A stretch of 64,000 bases of DNA from Pseudomonas xionganensis (GTDB lineage: Bacteria > Pseudomonadota > Gammaproteobacteria > Pseudomonadales > Pseudomonadaceae), in assembly GCF_009763245.1 (NCBI RefSeq), contig NZ_WKJZ01000001.1, positions 434,001-498,000 on the forward strand. Direction: 5' to 3'. The number at the start of each line of letters is the position of its first letter. Position 1 is the stretch's first letter. Made by a program: the position numbers and the translations under genes. The notes under the pieces were generated by a model. The model was not told where the DNA came from and did not search any database. It worked only from the letters and a program-made list of their open reading frames with translations. Below are positions 32,547-41,586 of this stretch, piece by piece.

Positions 32547-34414
32547 CCGGGCTGCCCCGGGTAGCGAAAGCGCAGGAATTTCTGCGCATTGCTCAGCACG
32601 CCAAAGGCTTCCTTGAGGTTGTGCCGTTCGCTGGCGGAGACCTTGTCCGGCTCGATGTAGTTGTTCGGCTCCAGGCCGTCCTCGATGGCGCGGGCCTGGT
32701 GGCGGATGCGCACCATGCTGAGGAACTCCAGGGCATAGCGCAGCTGGGCCAGGGCCTCGGGCTGCAGCAGCTTGGTCTTGCCGATATCGTCCAGGCGCTC
32801 CAGGGAGTTCTGCGCCCTGGAGCCACAGGCCAGGGCGTGCACGCGGATCAGGTCGGTCAGCGGCGCGGTACCACGGCCCTTGAGGTTGATGATATGGCGG
32901 TGCTGGCCGTCGGTTTCCATGACAAAGGTGCGGAAGAAGCCCAGCGGTGGCGTGCGGTTCAGTGCATTGCGCGCCAGGGCGGCGAGGAAGGCCGGGCTGG
33001 CGCTGGCCTTGTCCGCCAGCAGCTCCTTGAGGTTGTCCACCAGTTCGATTTCGCCGTAGACGCCGTCCAGGTCGAAGAAGATGCAGCTGTTGAGCAGGGC
33101 CTGGGGCTTGGGCTGCTCGATCCACTGGCTGAAATACTCGCGCCAGACCCGCAGCGGCTGGCGCCACTGGCGGTTGCTGGCCATGATCCCGCCCTTGCAG
33201 TAGCTGTAGCCGCAGGCGGCCAGGCCATCGCTGACGAACTGGGCCAGGGCGGCGAAATAGGCGTCGTGCTGGGCCGGGTCGAAGCGGTCATCGAGCACCA
33301 GGGCGTTGTCCTGGTCGGTGACCAGCAGCTGTTCGTCCCGGGCCATGGAGCCGGCCACCATAAAGCAGTAGGGCACCGGCGCCGGGCCCAGCTGCTGTTC
33401 GCCCAGCTCCAGCAGGCGCTGGATAAAGGCGCGGCCGATGCCGGCCATGGCGCTGCCGATCATATGGGCGGTGGCCTGGTCGTTGACCATGCGCACATAG
33501 GTGCCGCGCAGGTCCGGCAGCAGGCTCTGCAGGCCGGCCACGTCGCTCTGGTTGAAGATGGAATTGACCAGCGACAGGCTGCTCTGCGACTCGTAGCGGA
33601 TGATGTCGGTCAGGTTGATCAGGCCAATCGGGCGGCGCCGCTGCACCACCGGCAGGTGATGGATATTGTGCCGCAGCATGCACAGCATGGCCTCGAACAC
33701 GCTGTCGTCGGCCTGGATGGTGACGGGGTTGGGCGACATCACCTGGCTGACCGGGGTGCTGCCAGGCAGGCCCTCGGCCAGCACCCGGGTACGCAGATCG
33801 CGGTCGGTGAGGATACCGACCATCGCGGCGGCCTGCCCGGCGGGGGGTGTGTCGATGATCACCAGGGAGGACACGCCCTGTTCGGTCATCAGTTGCGCGG
33901 CCTGCTGCACCGGGGTGTCCTGGCTGGCGCAGACTGGCGCGCGGCCGAGCAGCTTGCGCACCTTGAGCTGGATCAGACCGCTGGCCTTGCCCTGGCTCTC
34001 CACCGCCGACTTGAGCCGCGACTGGCCCTCGGCCTCGACGAACTCGGCGAAACTGTCGAACTGCTCGCAGAGCTGGCCGAACAGGGCGCCGGGGATAAAG
34101 TAGATCAGGCTATCCTCGATGGCCCGGGCCGGAAACCGCACCTTGTTGCTGCGCAGCAGGCCGGCCTGGCCGAAGATATCGCCCTCGCTCAGGCGGTTGT
34201 ACAGCTCGCCGCTGCGCCGGTAGATCTCCACCGCGCCGCTGCGCACATAGTGCAGCTCATGGATGGGCGCGCCGTACAGGAGGATGTCGGTGCCGGCCTT
34301 GAAGTAGGCCACCTCGACCTGGCGGGCGATGGCATCCAGGCTGTCTTCGGGCAGGTTGTCGAAGGGCGGGAAACGGTTGAGGTGGTCGCGGATCTCCAGT
34401 AACTCGATCTGCAT
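32543..34414 (-). CDS. DUF294 putative nucleotidyltransferase with cNMP-binding and CBS domains
   Basis: A 623-residue cytoplasmic protein. Domains in order: a cyclic-nucleotide-binding-like beta-roll (about 15-115; LYGAPIHELHYVRSGAVEIY), two CBS domains (about 155-275; GVSSLVIIDTPPAGQAAAMV, GILTDRDLRTRVLAEGLPG), a nucleotidyltransferase-like DUF294 domain with GSMARDEQLLVTDQDNALV (about 355-375), and a C-terminal substrate-binding domain. ATG 34414 has GAGAG upstream and begins before the first domain; the open frame to 34498 is not conserved-looking. It resembles GlnD-like transferases and probably modifies or senses nucleotides. The downstream exonuclease overlaps it. Confidence 0.88.
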   Translation of the reverse strand: MQIELLEIRDHLNRFPPFDNLPEDSLDAIARQVEVAYFKAGTDILLYGAPIHELHYVRSGAVEIYRRSGELYNRLSEGDIFGQAGLLRSNKVRFPARAIEDSLIYFIPGALFGQLCEQFDSFAEFVEAEGQSRLKSAVESQGKASGLIQLKVRKLLGRAPVCASQDTPVQQAAQLMTEQGVSSLVIIDTPPAGQAAAMVGILTDRDLRTRVLAEGLPGSTPVSQVMSPNPVTIQADDSVFEAMLCMLRHNIHHLPVVQRRRPIGLINLTDIIRYESQSSLSLVNSIFNQSDVAGLQSLLPDLRGTYVRMVNDQATAHMIGSAMAGIGRAFIQRLLELGEQQLGPAPVPYCFMVAGSMARDEQLLVTDQDNALVLDDRFDPAQHDAYFAALAQFVSDGLAACGYSYCKGGIMASNRQWRQPLRVWREYFSQWIEQPKPQALLNSCIFFDLDGVYGEIELVDNLKELLADKASASPAFLAALARNALNRTPPLGFFRTFVMETDGQHRHIINLKGRGTAPLTDLIRVHALACGSRAQNSLERLDDIGKTKLLQPEALAQLRYALEFLSMVRIRHQARAIEDGLEPNNYIEPDKVSASERHNLKEAFGVLSNAQKFLRFRYPGQPG

Positions 34415-34518
34415 CGGCTCTCTCGTCAGTGCGGGTTCAGGGCAGACCATAGCGTGAATGGCGCCATGTTGCTCGCGGCCTGCTAGGGTTTTAGTCAATT
34501 TCAGCGCAAGGAAAGGCG

Positions 34519-35088
34519 ATGCAAGGGTTGGGATTCTGGCTGTTGGGCGTGCTGGTGCTGCTGGCCGCCGGGCTGATCTTTTACTACAACCGACTGGTAG
34601 CCGATCGTGCCCGGGTGGCCGAGGCCGCCAGCGGCATCGATGTGCAGCTCAAGCGCCGCGCTAGTCTGATTCCGGCGCTGGTGCAGTGTGTGCGCCACTA
34701 CATGCAGCATGAGCAGGCGACCCTGCAGGCGCTGGTGGAGGAGCGGGCGCGGGCGGTGCAACTGGCCGATTCGCCCCTGGGCCAGCGGGCGCCGGTGGAA
34801 GCGCACCTGGGCAGCCAGTTGCGCCAGCTGTTCGCCCTGGTCGAGCAGTACCCGACGCTCAAGGCCGATGGCCAGTTTCTCGACCTGCAGCGCAACATCA
34901 GTGAGGTCGAGCAGCATATCCAGATGGCCCGGCGTTATTACAACGGCGCGGTGCGTGAACTCAATGTGCGCGTGCACTCGGTGCCGAGCAACCTGGTGGC
35001 GCGGTTGTTCGGCTTTGCCGAGGCCGAGTATTTCGCCCTGGACGACAGCGCCGAGGGGCGCCCGCCGCAAATGGAGTGGAAAGGATGA
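34519..35088 (+). CDS. LemA family protein
   Basis: A 189-residue protein with one N-terminal membrane helix (5-22) and a mostly helical cytoplasmic domain containing YYNRLVADRARVAEA and QLKRRASLIPALVQCV, matching the LemA pattern. FLDLQRNISEVEQHIQMARR is the second conserved block, followed by YYNGAVRELN. LemA proteins often pair with DUF2207 or TPM-domain genes, as here, where the stop overlaps the next ATG (ATGA). Role in envelope quality control is suspected but not established. Confidence 0.92.
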   Translation: MQGLGFWLLGVLVLLAAGLIFYYNRLVADRARVAEAASGIDVQLKRRASLIPALVQCVRHYMQHEQATLQALVEERARAVQLADSPLGQRAPVEAHLGSQLRQLFALVEQYPTLKADGQFLDLQRNISEVEQHIQMARRYYNGAVRELNVRVHSVPSNLVARLFGFAEAEYFALDDSAEGRPPQMEWKG

Positions 35089-36995
35089 AGGGATGGCGAG
35101 CTTGTGTGCTGCTGGTGCTGTGCCTGTTGGCACCTGCGGCCCTGGCTGAAGAGCTGATCGAGGATTTCAGCGTACGGATCGAGGTGCAGCGCGACGGCAG
35201 CCTGCTGGTGACTGAGCGCATCAGCGTGCAGGCCCGGGGCCAGGAAATCCGCCGCGGCATCTACCGCGACCTGCCGGTGCGCTACCAGCTGGATTCCGGC
35301 CTTGAGGCGCATGCCCCCATCGAGCTGCTGGAGGTCCTACGCGATGGTCGGCCCGAGCCTTTCCATGAAGAGAACCTGGGCGCCTATCGGCGCTATTACC
35401 TGGGCTCGGCGAACCATCTGCTCAATGATGGGCGCTATGAGTACCAGCTGCGCTACCGCACCGAGCGCCAGCTGCTGCATCACCCGGAACGCGACGAGCT
35501 GTACTGGAACGTCACCGGCAATGGCTGGAGCTTTCCCATCCGGGCGGCCTCGGTAGAGGTGCAGTTACCCGCCGGGGCGCGGATTCAGAACTGGGCCGCC
35601 TATACCGGGGCGGCCGGCGAGCAGGGCCAAGCCCATGAGTTGCTGGTGCTGGAGGAGGCGCGATTCGGCCTGCGCACCACCGCGCCGCTGGCGCCTTACC
35701 AGGGGTTGACCATCGCCCTGGACTGGCCGGCGGGTCTGGTGGCACGACCCAGTGCCGAAGAACAGGCCCTGCAGGGCCTGCGCGATAACCTGGGGCTGGC
35801 CCTGGGGGGCGGGCTGCTGCTGGGGCTGCTGCTGTTCTACCTGCGCAGCTGGTGGAAGCTGGGACGTGATCCGCGCAAGGGCCTGATCATTCCGCTGTTC
35901 GCTCCGCCCGAGGGCATGGGGCCGGCCTGCGCCGGTTATCTCTGGCATAAAGGTTTCAGCAAGGGCTTCGATTCGGCCAGGGCATTGGCCATCAGCATCA
36001 CCGAACTGGCCATCGGTGGGCGTCTGCAGCTGGAGGATGATGCCCGCAAGGGGCGTTACTCGCTCAGCCGTAGTGGCGAAGGGCAGCCCTGGCGTGAGGA
36101 GCAGGCCTGGCTCAATACGGTATTCGCCAACGCCGAAGCGCCGCCGCTGCAGTTGGGGGGCAGCTATCAGTCACGCCTGGGTGAAGGGCTGAGCGAGCTG
36201 ACCAGCCTGCTGCTGGACACCGGCAAGCAGTGGTTCAGTCGCAACTACGGACGCTGGACCCTGGGCCTGTTGTGGGCGCTGCTGGGCTGCGGGCTGATGC
36301 TGTTTTTCAGCCTGCACAGTGGCGATGAGATGGGCCAGGCCTTTGCCGGCCTGTTGTTCGCCCTGGCCTTTGGTGGTCCGGCCCTGGGCATGCTGGTGAT
36401 GGCCTGGCGGCAGCCGAGCTGGAAGAGCCGGCTATTTATGAGCCTGGCCGGCTTGATGTTTCTCTGGCCGGCCCCGGTGGGCCTGTGGTTGCTCACCGAG
36501 GTGGTCAATTCCTGGGTGCTGCTGTTGCTGGCGGCCTATGTGCTGCTGGTGCTGCTGTTCTTCTTTCTCCTGCCGGCGCCGACCCAGGAGGGCCGGCGCC
36601 TGCTCGACCAGCTGGAGGGCTACCGCAACTACCTGCAGCTGGCCGAGGGTGACAGCCTGGCCCGGGCCGGCGCGGCGCCCGCCATGAGCATCGCCCTTTA
36701 CGAGCAGCATCTGCCCTACGCCATGGCCCTGGGGGTGGAAGAACAGTGGACGGCGCGCTTCAGTGAGGCCCTGGCCAGCGGCCTGATCGACCCGGCGCAG
36801 CGCGACTATCAGCCACGCTGGTACCGCAGCCGCGAACCACTGTCGGCCAAGGCCCTGGGCAGCAGCCTGGCCGGCGGTCTCAGCCGCGCCACGGCCAGCA
36901 CCTCGCGGCCACCCTCCAGTTCGTCATCCGGCGGATCCTCGGGGGGCGGTTCGTCCGGTGGCGGGCGTGGCGGTGGTGGTGGCGGCGGCTGGTAG
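35085..36995 (+). CDS. DUF2207 domain-containing membrane protein with Gly/Ser-rich tail
   Basis: A 636-residue protein. A signal peptide (1-21) precedes an extracytoplasmic DUF2207 domain (about 25-220; SVRIEVQRDGSLLVTERISV, RRGIYRDLPVRY). A membrane helix lies near 240-260 and four more between about 385 and 510. The tail (about 600-636) is low-complexity Ser/Gly ending in repeated GGG and Trp, as in TPM/YgcG-type proteins. ATG 35085 overlaps the lemA stop; a start nine bases earlier is possible. Function unknown; the pair is co-translated. Confidence 0.88.
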   Translation: MKGWRACVLLVLCLLAPAALAEELIEDFSVRIEVQRDGSLLVTERISVQARGQEIRRGIYRDLPVRYQLDSGLEAHAPIELLEVLRDGRPEPFHEENLGAYRRYYLGSANHLLNDGRYEYQLRYRTERQLLHHPERDELYWNVTGNGWSFPIRAASVEVQLPAGARIQNWAAYTGAAGEQGQAHELLVLEEARFGLRTTAPLAPYQGLTIALDWPAGLVARPSAEEQALQGLRDNLGLALGGGLLLGLLLFYLRSWWKLGRDPRKGLIIPLFAPPEGMGPACAGYLWHKGFSKGFDSARALAISITELAIGGRLQLEDDARKGRYSLSRSGEGQPWREEQAWLNTVFANAEAPPLQLGGSYQSRLGEGLSELTSLLLDTGKQWFSRNYGRWTLGLLWALLGCGLMLFFSLHSGDEMGQAFAGLLFALAFGGPALGMLVMAWRQPSWKSRLFMSLAGLMFLWPAPVGLWLLTEVVNSWVLLLLAAYVLLVLLFFFLLPAPTQEGRRLLDQLEGYRNYLQLAEGDSLARAGAAPAMSIALYEQHLPYAMALGVEEQWTARFSEALASGLIDPAQRDYQPRWYRSREPLSAKALGSSLAGGLSRATASTSRPPSSSSSGGSSGGGSSGGGRGGGGGGGW

Positions 36996-36999
36996 TGGC

Positions 37000-37848
37000 T
37001 TAGGTTCGTATTACACGGCCTGACAAGACAATCTGCCGCACTTCTTTACGTGACATGCTGTGCTGTTTTGCATGGGCATAACTCGTCAGAAAGGTGTCAC
37101 GTGCCGCTGGGGCTGTGGGGCACTTGTCCATGACCAGTTGATCAAATTCCGCTTCGCTGATGAAGCGCTGCAGAGTAATGCGGTAGAGCAAGCCAAACTG
37201 AGTACCCAGTGCGGCAGCAGCATCTCCGCGCGTGCCGATCAGGCAGTTCTCGAAATCAATCACTTGCAAGGGGCAGCTGGTATCTGCAGGTACCATGAAA
37301 TTGGCTGCCCAGGTATCGAGGTGCATGACATCCGCACCGACCATTTGGGCAATCAGGGCGGTGGCTTGGCGGGCAAATTCTTGTGGGTCATGGCTGGGGC
37401 TGGCCAGCCATTTCTCCCCATTGATGTGGTCGGCCAGATTTTCGCTGACGATAAACAGCTCACTGACCCAGCCCATTACAGTGAGGTTGTAACCGAAGGC
37501 GATAATTCGAGGTGTGGGGATGCCACGCTGGTGAGCCTGTACAGCATTGATCAACTCTTCTACCGCGCGTTCGTAGCCACCGCCCTTGCGCTCACTGCGC
37601 CGTAAACCGAGGGTCAGACGCATGCGTGTACGCCAGCCGTTAATGACGGCGCTTTTTAGAAACAGATGGGCATATTGATCATCCATAGCCTCGGCTATTC
37701 GACGCTTGTCATGGGAGTGATGGCTAAGCTGTTTGTGCAGGCTTTGGAGTAACTGCTCGGCATCAGCCTCGCGACCGAACAAGTGCATTCTGTGCAACTG
37801 CGCCTGGACGGGAAATATCTTGGCCAGTTCCTTCAGGTAGGAAAGCAT
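37000..37848 (-). CDS. Lipopolysaccharide-kinase-like protein (WaaP/Kdo kinase fold)
   Basis: A 282-residue protein with kinase-fold motifs: GGGYERAVEEL (glycine loop/helix C region, about 89-99), catalytic Asp178 in HLDTWAANFM with Asn183, and Asp198 in VIDFEN as the metal-binding DFG equivalent. This order matches LPS core kinases and RIO-like kinases, which phosphorylate sugar residues in LPS core. The gene is AT-richer than its neighbours and uses rarer codons, which suggests transfer. It is convergent with the DUF2207 gene (4-base gap). Confidence 0.75.
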   Translation of the reverse strand: MLSYLKELAKIFPVQAQLHRMHLFGREADAEQLLQSLHKQLSHHSHDKRRIAEAMDDQYAHLFLKSAVINGWRTRMRLTLGLRRSERKGGGYERAVEELINAVQAHQRGIPTPRIIAFGYNLTVMGWVSELFIVSENLADHINGEKWLASPSHDPQEFARQATALIAQMVGADVMHLDTWAANFMVPADTSCPLQVIDFENCLIGTRGDAAAALGTQFGLLYRITLQRFISEAEFDQLVMDKCPTAPAARDTFLTSYAHAKQHSMSRKEVRQIVLSGRVIRT

Positions 37849-37942
37849 GTATGCAACCTTGCAGGGGTAGTGGTCTAGACGGGTATTCTCAGAGTTTCCC
37901 TTGGGATGAACAAGCCATACTGTTGGTTGAATGAGAATGCTC

Positions 37943-38347
37943 TCAGTACAGGCTCAGGGGCTCGCCGCTGTGGTCGAAGGCGATAAAGCTGCCAATGCTG
38001 CCGGCCTCGATGGCGCTGACCATCATGCGCAGCGGTTGCTCGGCTTCATCGCTGCTCGGCGCCTGGCCTGCGCGGCCGCTGAGGCCGGCGGCGAACAGCA
38101 GGTCCCAGGTCTGGCCGGTACGCTCGGCCTCGGCACACAGACTGGTGAAGTCCGCCAACTCGGTGGGCAGTTTATCCACGCACAGCACCGGCTTGAGCGC
38201 GCCGCCCTGGCCTTGGGCGAAGGCCTCACACTCAGCCTCGCTGGCATCCTCCGGCAGCTCGGCGCGGGCGAATACCAGCAGCAGACGCTGGGGTTCGGGC
38301 TGGGCTTGGGCGGCGCTGAGCAGGTCGGCGAAGTCGTGGATATGCAT
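37943..38347 (-). CDS. Conserved hypothetical protein
   Basis: A 134-residue acidic cytoplasmic protein. The start MHIHDFADLLSAAQ at 38347 was preferred over the frame open to 38392. Visible motifs are PQRLLLVFARAELPEDA, LKPVLCVDKLPTELADF and SGRAGQAPSSDEAEQPLRMM. I recall similar pseudomonad proteins carrying a ribonucleotide-reductase label, but nothing in the sequence supports that function. No operon partners are apparent; flanked by gaps on both sides. Confidence 0.72.
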   Translation of the reverse strand: MHIHDFADLLSAAQAQPEPQRLLLVFARAELPEDASEAECEAFAQGQGGALKPVLCVDKLPTELADFTSLCAEAERTGQTWDLLFAAGLSGRAGQAPSSDEAEQPLRMMVSAIEAGSIGSFIAFDHSGEPLSLY

Positions 38348-38528
38348 GACGGGTGGGTCCGGGGTGGCATGGGCTGAACACCACACTGCCATGCTGACCA
38401 GCTGTCGACCATATCCCCAAAGGTGTATGCCTTCGGGGCTTTGCCAGGTCGCAGCTGCCGTACGGACTCAAGCGGGCGATGCTGGCAGTGCCGCGCTCGC
38501 GGTTGATGTCGGGACGCCGTTCTACAGG

Positions 38529-39011
38529 CTAGCCGCTCAGTGCTTTGTGCATCAGCGCCCGCGGCAGGCTGACATCGCCGCGTTGCACCTCTTGCTGCTC
38601 CACCACAACAAAACCCTGGCGGGCAAAAAAGGGCTGGGCCAACAGGCTGGCTTCGGTGTGCAGCAGGCTGACGCCGGCGGCGCGCAGTTCGGCCTCGGCG
38701 GCCTGGTAGAGGCGTTGGGCCACGCCCTGGCGGGCATGCTCGGGGTGGCTGAACAGCAGGTCGATATGACCGTCCAGGTCGAAGCCGATAAAGCCGGCCA
38801 TCTGGCCTTGGCATTCGCCCAGCAGCACCTGCTGGGCGGCCAGACGCCTGGCCCAGGCCTGCCTGTCCACTGACTCGGGCGCCCAGGCTCGGCGTTGTGT
38901 CTGGTCATAGTGGCTGGCGGCAAGTTGCTGCACCGAGGCATTGAACAAGACGAGCAGGGCGTCGAGGTCGTCAGGCTGGTAGGGGCGCAACAGGGGGGTG
39001 ACAGTGCTCAT
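38529..39011 (-). CDS. GNAT-family N-acetyltransferase
   Basis: 160 residues with the GNAT fold: LRPYQPDDLDALLVLFNASV at the N-terminus, a beta strand MAGFIGFDLDGHIDLLFSHP, then the acetyl-CoA loop ARQGVAQRLY (about 91-100) and LLHTEASLLAQPFFARQGF, the typical last helix-strand pair. The substrate is unknown. The N-terminal LRPYQPDD and the ASLLAQPFFARQGF motif resemble the YafP-like branch. The upstream gap to the queD2 gene is 39 bases, but they are probably separate units. Confidence 0.85.
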   Translation of the reverse strand: MSTVTPLLRPYQPDDLDALLVLFNASVQQLAASHYDQTQRRAWAPESVDRQAWARRLAAQQVLLGECQGQMAGFIGFDLDGHIDLLFSHPEHARQGVAQRLYQAAEAELRAAGVSLLHTEASLLAQPFFARQGFVVVEQQEVQRGDVSLPRALMHKALSG

Positions 39012-39050
39012 GGTGGTTGACCCGTTATAGTCGCCTGTCAGTTTAGCCCT

Positions 39051-39632
39051 TTAGACCTGTTGTGGGTTGCGTCTGGCGTGCCCATCCAGCAAACGCTGGA
39101 ACAGTTGTGGGTCGCCCCATTCCTGGCGGATGCGCTCGGCGAAGACAATCTGCCCCAGCTCGAACGCGACCATACGCGGGTTGTAGGCATCCTCGCGAAA
39201 GCACTGGGCGTAGCCGGTGTCGGTTTCGTGGGCGATCACCGAGTGCAGGCGCACGTCCTGTTCGCCGTTGACCATCTCGGTGAGCTGCAGCAGGCCGTCC
39301 ACCAGGCAGAAGATCACCCGCGAGAACTGCTCGGCGCTGGGTGATACCGGCAGGCTGATCCAGCGCTCGGAAAAGCGCTGGCAGCTGGCGATATAGTCGG
39401 CGTCGTCGCCATCCCAGAAGGTCACGGCGTGGTCGAAGGCGTCGATCAGGTCGCGCACATCGCCCTTGAGCAGGCCGAAGTCATAGACCATCTGGCCGTT
39501 ATCCAGGGCATGGGCCTCCAGCAATACTTCTATCTTGTAGGAATGGCCATGCAGCGAGCGCGAACAGAGCCGGCTGCTGCAGCCGCGCACGATATGCGCG
39601 CTCTCGAACTTGAACAGCTTGCGGATCAGCAT
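39051..39632 (-). CDS. queD2: 6-carboxy/6-pyruvoyl-tetrahydropterin synthase paralogue QueD2
   Basis: A 193-residue T-fold enzyme. The zinc-binding His residues lie in FESAHIV and SLHGHSY, with the catalytic Cys in LCSRSLHGH and the later DTGYAQC region. The [20 protein letters not shown] motif is conserved in the family. It is longer than the roughly 120-residue housekeeping QueD, like the QueD2 group that follows Zur control. It would feed queuosine or pterin synthesis. It is the last gene of the leftward zinc operon and overlaps thrS2 by 7 bases. Confidence 0.85.
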   Translation of the reverse strand: MLIRKLFKFESAHIVRGCSSRLCSRSLHGHSYKIEVLLEAHALDNGQMVYDFGLLKGDVRDLIDAFDHAVTFWDGDDADYIASCQRFSERWISLPVSPSAEQFSRVIFCLVDGLLQLTEMVNGEQDVRLHSVIAHETDTGYAQCFREDAYNPRMVAFELGQIVFAERIRQEWGDPQLFQRLLDGHARRNPQQV

Positions 39633-41551
39633 GGCGGCTCCTGACCGGGCATGCGCGCCTCAGTGCTCAGCCGCTCGACCAGATCATTGAGCGTCAGGCT
39701 GCCGAGGTTGTCGCCGGCGCGGCTGCGCAGGGTGACGCAGCCTTCGGCCTTTTCCTGCTCGCCGATCACCAGTAGGTAGGGCACTTTCTGCAGGGTGGCT
39801 TCGCGAATCTTGTAGCCGATCTTCTCGTTGCGCAGGTCCGCCGCCGCACGCAAACCGGCGCGCTTTAGGCGGGCCAGCACCTGGCGGGCATAGTCGTTCT
39901 GCCCTTCGCTGATGGTCAGCACGGCGGCCTGCTGCGGCGCCAGCCACAGCGGGAACAGGCCGCTGTAGTGCTCGATAAGTATGCCGGTGAAGCGCTCCAG
40001 TGAGCCGAACAGGGCGCGGTGCAGCATCACCGGGCGTTCGCGTTCGCCCTGCTCGTTGACGTAGCTGATATCGAAGCGCTCGGGCAGGTTGAGGTCCACC
40101 TGCAGGGTGCCGCACTGCCAGTCGCGGCCGATGGCGTCGCGCAGGACGAATTCCAGCTTGGGCCCGTAGAAGGCGCCTTCGCCGGGGTTGAGCTGGTAGT
40201 CGATGTTCATCCGTTGCAGTGCGCCGGACAGCGCGCCTTCCAGTTGATCCCAGGTGGCGTCGCTGCCGATGCGGTTGGCCGGGCGGGTGGAGAGCTTGAC
40301 CGCCACCTCGTTGAAGCCGAAGTCGCGGTAGATGGCGAACACCAGGGCGATGGTGTCGGCGCACTCCTGCTCCATCTGCGCGGCGGTGCAGAAGATGTGC
40401 GCGTCGTCCTGGGTGAAGTGGCGCACGCGCAACAGGCCGTGCAGTGCGCCGGAGGGCTCGTAGCGGTGCACCTTGCCGAACTCGGCCATACGCAGCGGCA
40501 GGTCGCGGTAGCTCTTCAGGCCACGGGCGAACAGCGCCACGGCGCCGGGGCAGTTCATCGGCTTGAGGGCGAACACGCGCTCGTCCTCGGTGCTGGTGGT
40601 GAACATGGCCTCGCGGTAGTTGAACCAGTGCCCGGAGGTTTCCCACAGGCTGCGGTCCATCACGTCCGGGGTGTTGACCTCGACATAGCCGGCGGCGTCC
40701 TGCTGCTGGCGCATGTAGCCGATCAACTGCTGGAACAGGGTCCAGCCCTTGGGGTGCCAGAACACCGAGCCCGGGGCGCAGTCGTCGAAATGGAACAGGT
40801 CGAGCTGCGGGCCGAGCTTGCGGTGGTCGCGCTTGCCGGCTTCTTCCAGGTGGGTCAGATAAGCCTTGAGTTCCTTCGGCGTGGCCCAGCAGGTGCCGTA
40901 GATGCGCTGCAGCGCAGCGTTCTTCGCATCGCCGCGCCAGTAGGCACCGGCCACCTTGGTCAGCTTGAACGCCTGCAGATGGCCGGTGCGCGGAATATGC
41001 GGGCCGCGGCAGAGGTCTTCGAACTCGCCCTGGCGGTACAGCGACAGCACTTCGCCGGCCGGAATGTCGCGGATCAGCTCGGCCTTGTAGTGCTCGCCCT
41101 GGGCTTCGAAGTGGGCGATGGCGGCGTCGCGTGGCAGCTCGCGGCGGCTGACCGGCAGGTCGGCGGCGGCCAGCTCGGTCATGCGCGCCTCGATCAGCGC
41201 CAGGTCATCCGGGGTGAAGGGGCGTTCGAAGGCGAAGTCGTAGTAGAAGCCGTCCTCGATCACCGGGCCGATGGTCACCTGGGCGCTGGGGTACAGCTGC
41301 TTGACCGCCATGGCCAGCAGGTGCGCGCAGGAGTGGCGCAGCAGCTCCACGCCCTCGGGGTCGCGCGCGGTGATCAGGCTGAGCTGGGCGTCGTTTTCGA
41401 TCAGTGCGCTGGTGTCCACCAGGCGGCCATCCAGGCGGCCGGCCAATGCGGCCTTGGCCAGGCCGGGGCCGATATCGGCGGCCACCTCGGCGACGCTCAG
41501 GGGCTGGGGATACTGACGCTGGCTGCCGTCGGGCAGGGTAATGCTGGGCAT
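39626..41551 (-). CDS. thrS2: Threonyl-tRNA synthetase paralogue (ThrRS2)
   Basis: A 641-residue class II synthetase. Domains: TGS (1-60), second additional/editing domain with the [10 protein letters not shown] motif (about 72-81), catalytic core (about 240-535) and anticodon-binding domain (about 540-635). The catalytic zinc ligands appear intact: Cys in LKPMNCPGA, His in DDAHIF and His in [11 protein letters not shown]. ThrRS paralogues under Zur are known in other bacteria, presumably to raise the pool when zinc is low. The housekeeping thrS would be elsewhere (with infC). It lies 35 bases after pyrC2. Confidence 0.92.
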   Translation of the reverse strand: MPSITLPDGSQRQYPQPLSVAEVAADIGPGLAKAALAGRLDGRLVDTSALIENDAQLSLITARDPEGVELLRHSCAHLLAMAVKQLYPSAQVTIGPVIEDGFYYDFAFERPFTPDDLALIEARMTELAAADLPVSRRELPRDAAIAHFEAQGEHYKAELIRDIPAGEVLSLYRQGEFEDLCRGPHIPRTGHLQAFKLTKVAGAYWRGDAKNAALQRIYGTCWATPKELKAYLTHLEEAGKRDHRKLGPQLDLFHFDDCAPGSVFWHPKGWTLFQQLIGYMRQQQDAAGYVEVNTPDVMDRSLWETSGHWFNYREAMFTTSTEDERVFALKPMNCPGAVALFARGLKSYRDLPLRMAEFGKVHRYEPSGALHGLLRVRHFTQDDAHIFCTAAQMEQECADTIALVFAIYRDFGFNEVAVKLSTRPANRIGSDATWDQLEGALSGALQRMNIDYQLNPGEGAFYGPKLEFVLRDAIGRDWQCGTLQVDLNLPERFDISYVNEQGERERPVMLHRALFGSLERFTGILIEHYSGLFPLWLAPQQAAVLTISEGQNDYARQVLARLKRAGLRAAADLRNEKIGYKIREATLQKVPYLLVIGEQEKAEGCVTLRSRAGDNLGSLTLNDLVERLSTEARMPGQEPPC

Positions 41552-41586
41552 AGGGGGTCTCTAATCAGGTTCGGTTAACGGGGCGC

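Noticed and set aside
32513-34402. A 629-codon plus-strand frame opposite the DUF294 gene
   Set aside because: The minus-strand reading has four clear domains, while this frame shows none.
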